Below are positions 5,791-8,508 of a DNA stretch of 8,508 nucleotides, piece after piece. A program made the translations under genes and the position numbers. The stretch covers positions 1 to 8,508 of the forward strand of contig JAHFIS010000023.1 in the NCBI GenBank assembly GCA_023246275.1, written 5' to 3'. The notes beneath the pieces are model-generated. The model was given only the letters and a program-made list of their open reading frames with translations. It was not told the DNA's origin and did no database searches. Position 1 is the first letter of the stretch; the number at the start of each line of letters is the position of its first letter. The stretch comes from Candidatus Uhrbacteria bacterium. GTDB taxonomy: Bacteria > Patescibacteriota > Patescibacteriia > UBA9934 > GWF2-40-263.

Positions 5791-7074
5791 CTAGGCCCGC
5801 GCGACGATCTTGTCCTTCCCCATGTACGGGACGAGCGCCTCCGGAACCGTCACGGAGCCGTCCTCCTGCTGGTAGTTCTCCAAGATGGCGATGATCGTCC
5901 TTCCGACCGCGAACGCCGTGGCGTCGTTGGTGTGGACGAACTGCGTCGTCCCGTCCGCGCGCCTCACCTTCGTGGCGAGCCGGCGCGTCTGGTAGTCGGT
6001 CATGTAGTCGGACGAGTGCGTCTCGCGATATTGCGATTGTCCCGGCATCCAGCTCTCGAGGTCGAGGTGCCGCGCGTCCGGGTCGCCCTGGTCGCCGGTG
6101 CAGGTCATCACGACCTGGTACGGGATGCCGAGTGTCTGCATGAGGTGTTCCTGGATCGCCACGAACAGGTCCTGCTCGGCCTGGCCCGACTCGGGCGCGG
6201 AGAACGATTCCATCTCCACCTTGTCGAACTGGTGGAGGCGCAGGATGCCCTTCGTGTCCTTGCCGTACGATCCGGCCTCGCGACGAAACGCCGGGGTGAA
6301 CGCGACGTACCGCGCCGGAAGCTGGCTTTCCTTCAGCGTCTCGCCCATGTGGATCGGTCCGAGGGTGTGCTCCGCGCTGCCGATGAGGAACAGGTCGTCG
6401 GCAGGAAGGTAGTAGCGCTCGTCCTTCGGCTCGAGGCGCGCCATCTTGAGGAACACCTCCGGGCGGATCATGAGCGGCGGCGCGACGGGAACGAACGGCC
6501 TCGACGACACGTCCAGTCCTGCCCGCTCGATGATCGTCTTGAGCGTTCCCTCGTGCGTGACGACGGAAAACGCCAGCTGCTGGAGCGCGTACTGCATCAG
6601 GACGAGGTCGCCCATCAGGTACGCGAACCGCGTCCCGGCGATCTCGGTCGCCTTCTCCGTGTCGATGATCCCGAGCGCCTCGCCGATCGCCATGTGGTCC
6701 TTGGGCGCGAACCCGAAGTCGCGCTTCGTCCCCCACTGGCGGAGCACGACGTTCTCGGAGTCGTCCTTCCCGACCGGCGTGTCCGAGCTCGGCAGGTTCG
6801 GAATGGACAGCACGAGCGGCCGGAATTCCTCCTCGATCTCCAGGGTCTCGGCCTCCAGCAGCGCCGCCGATTCCTTCAGCGCCTTCCCCTTCTCCACGTC
6901 GCGGTTCTTCCCCGCCTCCTTCCGCTCCGCGTTCACCCCGTCCAGCTCCTGCTGCACGCGACGTCGCTCGGAATCGAGAAAAATAACCCGGTCGATGTCG
7001 ACCTTGGCGTTCTTGGAGACACAGGCTTTCTTGAAAAGGTCCGGGTTTTCGCGAATAAGGTTGATGTCGATCAT
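5791..7074 (-). CDS. serS: serine--tRNA ligase (SerRS)
   Basis: This 427-residue cytoplasmic enzyme charges tRNA-Ser with serine and is the normal length for bacterial SerRS. The N-terminus MIDINLIRENPDLF is typical, and residues 30-95 form the charged coiled-coil arm that contacts the long variable arm of tRNA-Ser. Class II motif 2 is clear (FRREAGSYGKDTKGILRLHQF, from residue 263, then DKVE). Motif 3 is AVGRTIIAILENYQQEDGSV followed by VPEALVPYMG (389-419). Two usually conserved active-site strings differ: SAEH (233-236) where TAEV is common, and TNDATAF (382-388) where TLNGSGL is common. I think such variants occur in Patescibacteria. The ATG at 7072-7074 is chosen because the family N-terminus begins there; a longer frame upstream runs through the promoter. 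Confidence 0.97.
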   Translation of the reverse strand: MIDINLIRENPDLFKKACVSKNAKVDIDRVIFLDSERRRVQQELDGVNAERKEAGKNRDVEKGKALKESAALLEAETLEIEEEFRPLVLSIPNLPSSDTPVGKDDSENVVLRQWGTKRDFGFAPKDHMAIGEALGIIDTEKATEIAGTRFAYLMGDLVLMQYALQQLAFSVVTHEGTLKTIIERAGLDVSSRPFVPVAPPLMIRPEVFLKMARLEPKDERYYLPADDLFLIGSAEHTLGPIHMGETLKESQLPARYVAFTPAFRREAGSYGKDTKGILRLHQFDKVEMESFSAPESGQAEQDLFVAIQEHLMQTLGIPYQVVMTCTGDQGDPDARHLDLESWMPGQSQYRETHSSDYMTDYQTRRLATKVRRADGTTQFVHTNDATAFAVGRTIIAILENYQQEDGSVTVPEALVPYMGKDKIVARA

Positions 7075-7082
7075 ACGGGGAC

Positions 7083-7111
7083 AGTTTGCCGGAAACGGCA
7101 CGGATTGGCAA
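7083..7111 (-). promoter_or_regulatory. serS promoter, probably leaderless
   Basis: TTGCCA (7106-7111, 5 of 6 to the -35 consensus), a 17-base spacer and CAAACT (7083-7088, 3 of 6) precede the serS ATG by eight bases, putting the transcript start within about two bases of the ATG. The string ACTGTCCCC spans the end of the -10 and the start region, exactly as in front of the TrbL-like gene. The -35 overlaps the outer arm of the upstream terminator hairpin. Confidence 0.5.
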
Positions 7112-7156
7112 ACCAAAACCCCGTCGATTTCTCGACGGGGTCCCAAAGGTTTGCCA
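7106..7156. repeat. outer inverted repeat around the terminator
   Basis: TGGCAAACC (7106-7114) and GGTTTGCCA (7148-7156) form a perfect 9-bp outer stem that encloses the 10-bp terminator stem, with 3 and 6 unpaired bases between. The inner arm also holds the serS -35 box. Confidence 0.75.
7111..7141 (-). terminator. intrinsic terminator of the toxin/immunity operon
   Basis: ACCCCGTCGA (7118-7127) and TCGACGGGGT (7132-7141) form a perfect 10-bp stem with a TTTC loop. In minus-strand RNA the stem is followed by UUUUGGUUU. It lies 30 bases after the stop codon of the last operon gene and separates that operon from serS. Confidence 0.8.
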
Positions 7157-7170
7157 TCCTCCTCCTAAAC

Positions 7171-7734
7171 TTACTCCTTCTTCCGACCGTTGTCACTGAC
7201 AGCATACAGGTCTCCCTCATCGAAACCGACGAACGTTTCAACGTTTGGGATCCCAGCCGTCTTGGCAAGCGACCGGCCGACGAGCAGCGCGTATCCGAGG
7301 ACAAGCGCGTATTCCGCGTCGAGGCGGGCGTCGCCCGGCCATGCCTGGAGACGTTCGCTGATCGCAGAAAGGACGCGCGATTCGGCATATCGACCCTCCG
7401 GCCACCACTTCGGAGACGGGCCGGGTTCCCTGCCGGCGAGAAAGCCGCACGCGTAGAGGGTCCACAGGCGGTCCTGCGTTCCGGCAGGTTTCATCTCGAC
7501 GAGGCCAAAGTAGATCGTGGCAATGTCAGAGGATGGAGGCTCCGCGGCGAGCAGTCGACGAAACCAGTCGCCGAGTAACGACGCGTCGGCCCCAACGTCG
7601 AGGGACCGAAGCAAGGCTGGGTCGCATTCGGGCCTCGACGTAGCGAATCGGTCGAGAAGGGTCGCGAAGCCCGTATCGACCGATTTCGCGTTCGCGGTGA
7701 TTCGCTCGATGTCGTTGAGTAATTCAGGATACAC
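7171..7734 (-). CDS. uncharacterised protein in a toxin/immunity operon
   Basis: This soluble 187-residue protein has no signal peptide or membrane segment. It has a helical N-terminal half (1-62), a strand-like IATIYFGLVEM (71-81), the string WWPEGRYAESRVLSAI (110-125) and a second helical region with LGYALLVGRSLAKTAGI (146-162). I do not recognise the family with confidence. The start is a GTG at 7732-7734, one base after the stop of the SUKH gene and eight bases after AAGGA, so translation is probably coupled. An ATG at 7737-7739 is in another frame. Its place behind a toxin remnant and a SUKH protein suggests a second immunity protein, but that is context only. Confidence 0.75.
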   Translation of the reverse strand: MYPELLNDIERITANAKSVDTGFATLLDRFATSRPECDPALLRSLDVGADASLLGDWFRRLLAAEPPSSDIATIYFGLVEMKPAGTQDRLWTLYACGFLAGREPGPSPKWWPEGRYAESRVLSAISERLQAWPGDARLDAEYALVLGYALLVGRSLAKTAGIPNVETFVGFDEGDLYAVSDNGRKKE

Positions 7735-7735
7735 A

Positions 7736-8338
7736 TCATTCGTCCTTCAGCGCGTCGATCTGCTTCCGAAGCTCGTCGACAGCCACTGCCTGCTTGTAGA
7801 AGTCGGACGACCGAATGTTCCGCTTCCTGTCGAACGCGCGATAGAGGCGCCGGAAGAACGGCTCTCCGAGAACAGCCATGATAGGCGCGGAACGTCCCAT
7901 GCGGGCGACGAAGCGCGTCCATACGTTCAAGAACGCGTCAAAACCCGAGTTCGCCAGAACGTATCCGTTCGAATCGATCGAACCTGGCGTTACCCACACG
8001 ACGGGATACTCCCCGTTTGGCGCCTTTGCCGCCGTATAGAACGCCCACATCTCGGCATCCACGCCCGTCCCGCCGAAGACGATCAGGTCCTTCAGGGGGC
8101 AGATCGCCCACTCGCGAACCTCCTTCGTATCGGCAACCATCGTTTCGAGCGATGACACCCGCAACCAGTTTCCCAGTTGCATCTCGAAGCCGTCGCCATA
8201 CTCAAGGAACAGCCGACGGTACGAGGGCGGAAGCGGGCAGCCAATTTCCGCCTCTGCGCGCGCGAGGCGATCCTCGGTAACGGCCGGGCCACGAATAATG
8301 CTCGGTCCTTTGAGTACGGATGAGATGTCAGTGTCCAT
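7736..8338 (-). CDS. SMI1/KNR4 (SUKH) family protein, probable immunity protein
   Basis: This soluble 200-residue protein fits the SUKH pattern in residues 18-100. It has an acidic helix VTEDRLARAEAEIGCPLPPS (20-39), then YRRLFLEYGDG (40-50), the classic LP-xxY-xxFL-xxYG element. A strand region follows, including WLRV (58-61), LIVFGGTG (85-92), WAFYT (98-102) and PVVWV (112-116). The C-terminal third is helical and basic (FFRRLYRAFDRKRN). SUKH proteins in bacteria are commonly immunity proteins of polymorphic toxins. Here the gene follows a toxin-like C-terminus by 10 bases, which agrees with that role. The ATG at 8336-8338 is chosen because the family starts just after it and a longer frame would overlap the upstream gene. 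I see no clear ribosome binding site; translation may depend on coupling. Confidence 0.85.
   Translation of the reverse strand: MDTDISSVLKGPSIIRGPAVTEDRLARAEAEIGCPLPPSYRRLFLEYGDGFEMQLGNWLRVSSLETMVADTKEVREWAICPLKDLIVFGGTGVDAEMWAFYTAAKAPNGEYPVVWVTPGSIDSNGYVLANSGFDAFLNVWTRFVARMGRSAPIMAVLGEPFFRRLYRAFDRKRNIRSSDFYKQAVAVDELRKQIDALKDE
7743..7747 (-). promoter_or_regulatory. Shine-Dalgarno sequence that supports the GTG start at 7734
   Basis: AAGGA on the minus strand sits within the last codons of the SUKH gene, eight bases before the GTG. It supports GTG initiation for the 187-residue protein in the absence of an in-frame ATG nearby. Confidence 0.5.
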
Positions 8339-8348
8339 AGAAGAACCG

Positions 8349-8508
8349 TTAGAACCAGATGGGCAAATGATACTTCCTTGCCAGCTCGCGGGCAAACGAA
8401 AGGATGTCGCAGTCCGTCGGATTTCCATTCCTGCGGAAAAATTCCTCCCACTGCTTGTTATACTCGTAAGCCTTCTGTCGGTGGTCATTCGATTGCCACC
8501 ACGTTCCG
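8349..8508 (-). CDS. C-terminal end of a probable polymorphic toxin (runs off right edge)
   Basis: A frame open from the window edge to a TAA at 8349-8351 gives 52 residues that begin GTWWQSNDHRQKAYEYNKQW and end in ELARKYHLPIWF. The spacing Trp...HR...AYxYNxxWxxFFxxN...ILxFARELxxxY resembles the C-terminal ends of secreted toxins and DUF2380-like proteins that I recall, where a His-bearing core is followed by W..FF..N and a final helix. The catalytic part lies outside the window, so activity cannot be judged. A SUKH immunity-type gene only 10 bases downstream on the same strand strongly fits a toxin/immunity pair. Confidence 0.6.
   Translation of the reverse strand, partial: GTWWQSNDHRQKAYEYNKQWEEFFRRNGNPTDCDILSFARELARKYHLPIWF

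Noticed and set aside
5779..7578. 599-codon plus-strand frame opposite serS
   Set aside because: It is antisense to an unmistakable SerRS gene and is a composition artefact of Arg, Val and Leu.
1..8508. CRISPR array, tRNA or rRNA genes
   Set aside because: No regularly spaced direct repeats, cloverleaf-like sequence or rRNA signature seen in the gaps between genes.

Overview
Every supported gene in this window is on the minus strand. The gene content suggests a GC-rich member of the Patescibacteria/CPR (possibly Uhrbacteria-like), though this is an inference. It rests on three things: a seryl-tRNA synthetase with divergent active-site motifs, a lipoprotein with tandem roughly 55-residue modules of a kind I associate with that group, and a large TrbL/VirB6-like membrane protein with a long soluble tail. 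No rRNA, tRNA or marker protein fixes the taxonomy.

Layout in the direction of transcription (high to low coordinates). The right edge (8508-7171) is a compact three-gene operon. It holds the last 52 codons of a protein resembling the C-terminal tip of a secreted polymorphic toxin, a SUKH (SMI1/KNR4) protein that is probably its immunity partner, and a tightly coupled third gene I do not recognise. A strong hairpin terminator closes this unit. Next comes serS (7074-5791), with a promoter that places the transcript start almost on the ATG, and its own terminator.

The 484-base gap 5790-5307 is rich in structure. It contains the serS terminator, a second hairpin, a perfect 14-bp palindrome next to a good -35 box, and two GC-rich hairpins. 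After it comes a 659-residue secreted lipoprotein (5306-3327) with a LytM/M23-like domain that seems to have lost its first zinc-ligand histidine, three repeat modules, an acidic linker and an unrecognised C-terminal domain. It ends in an intrinsic terminator.

The most unusual part is 2745-3270. A small GxxExxY-family (PD-(D/E)XK-like) gene is enclosed by 61-bp inverted repeats that match at 59 of 61 positions. One arm carries the gene's upstream region, start codon and first seven codons; the other is an inverted copy that begins at the base next to its stop codon. The cassette sits between the lipoprotein terminator and the promoter of the next gene, so it looks like an inserted, possibly mobile or RNA-folding unit.

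The left part (2718-148) encodes an 856-residue TrbL/VirB6-like protein. Its membrane half is GC-rich, while its hydrophilic tail is visibly richer in A+T and ends in a collagen-like Gly-X-Y stretch. A partial unknown gene runs off the left edge. The promoters of serS and the trbL-like gene share the string ACTGTCCCC directly before the start codon, which points to leaderless mRNAs.
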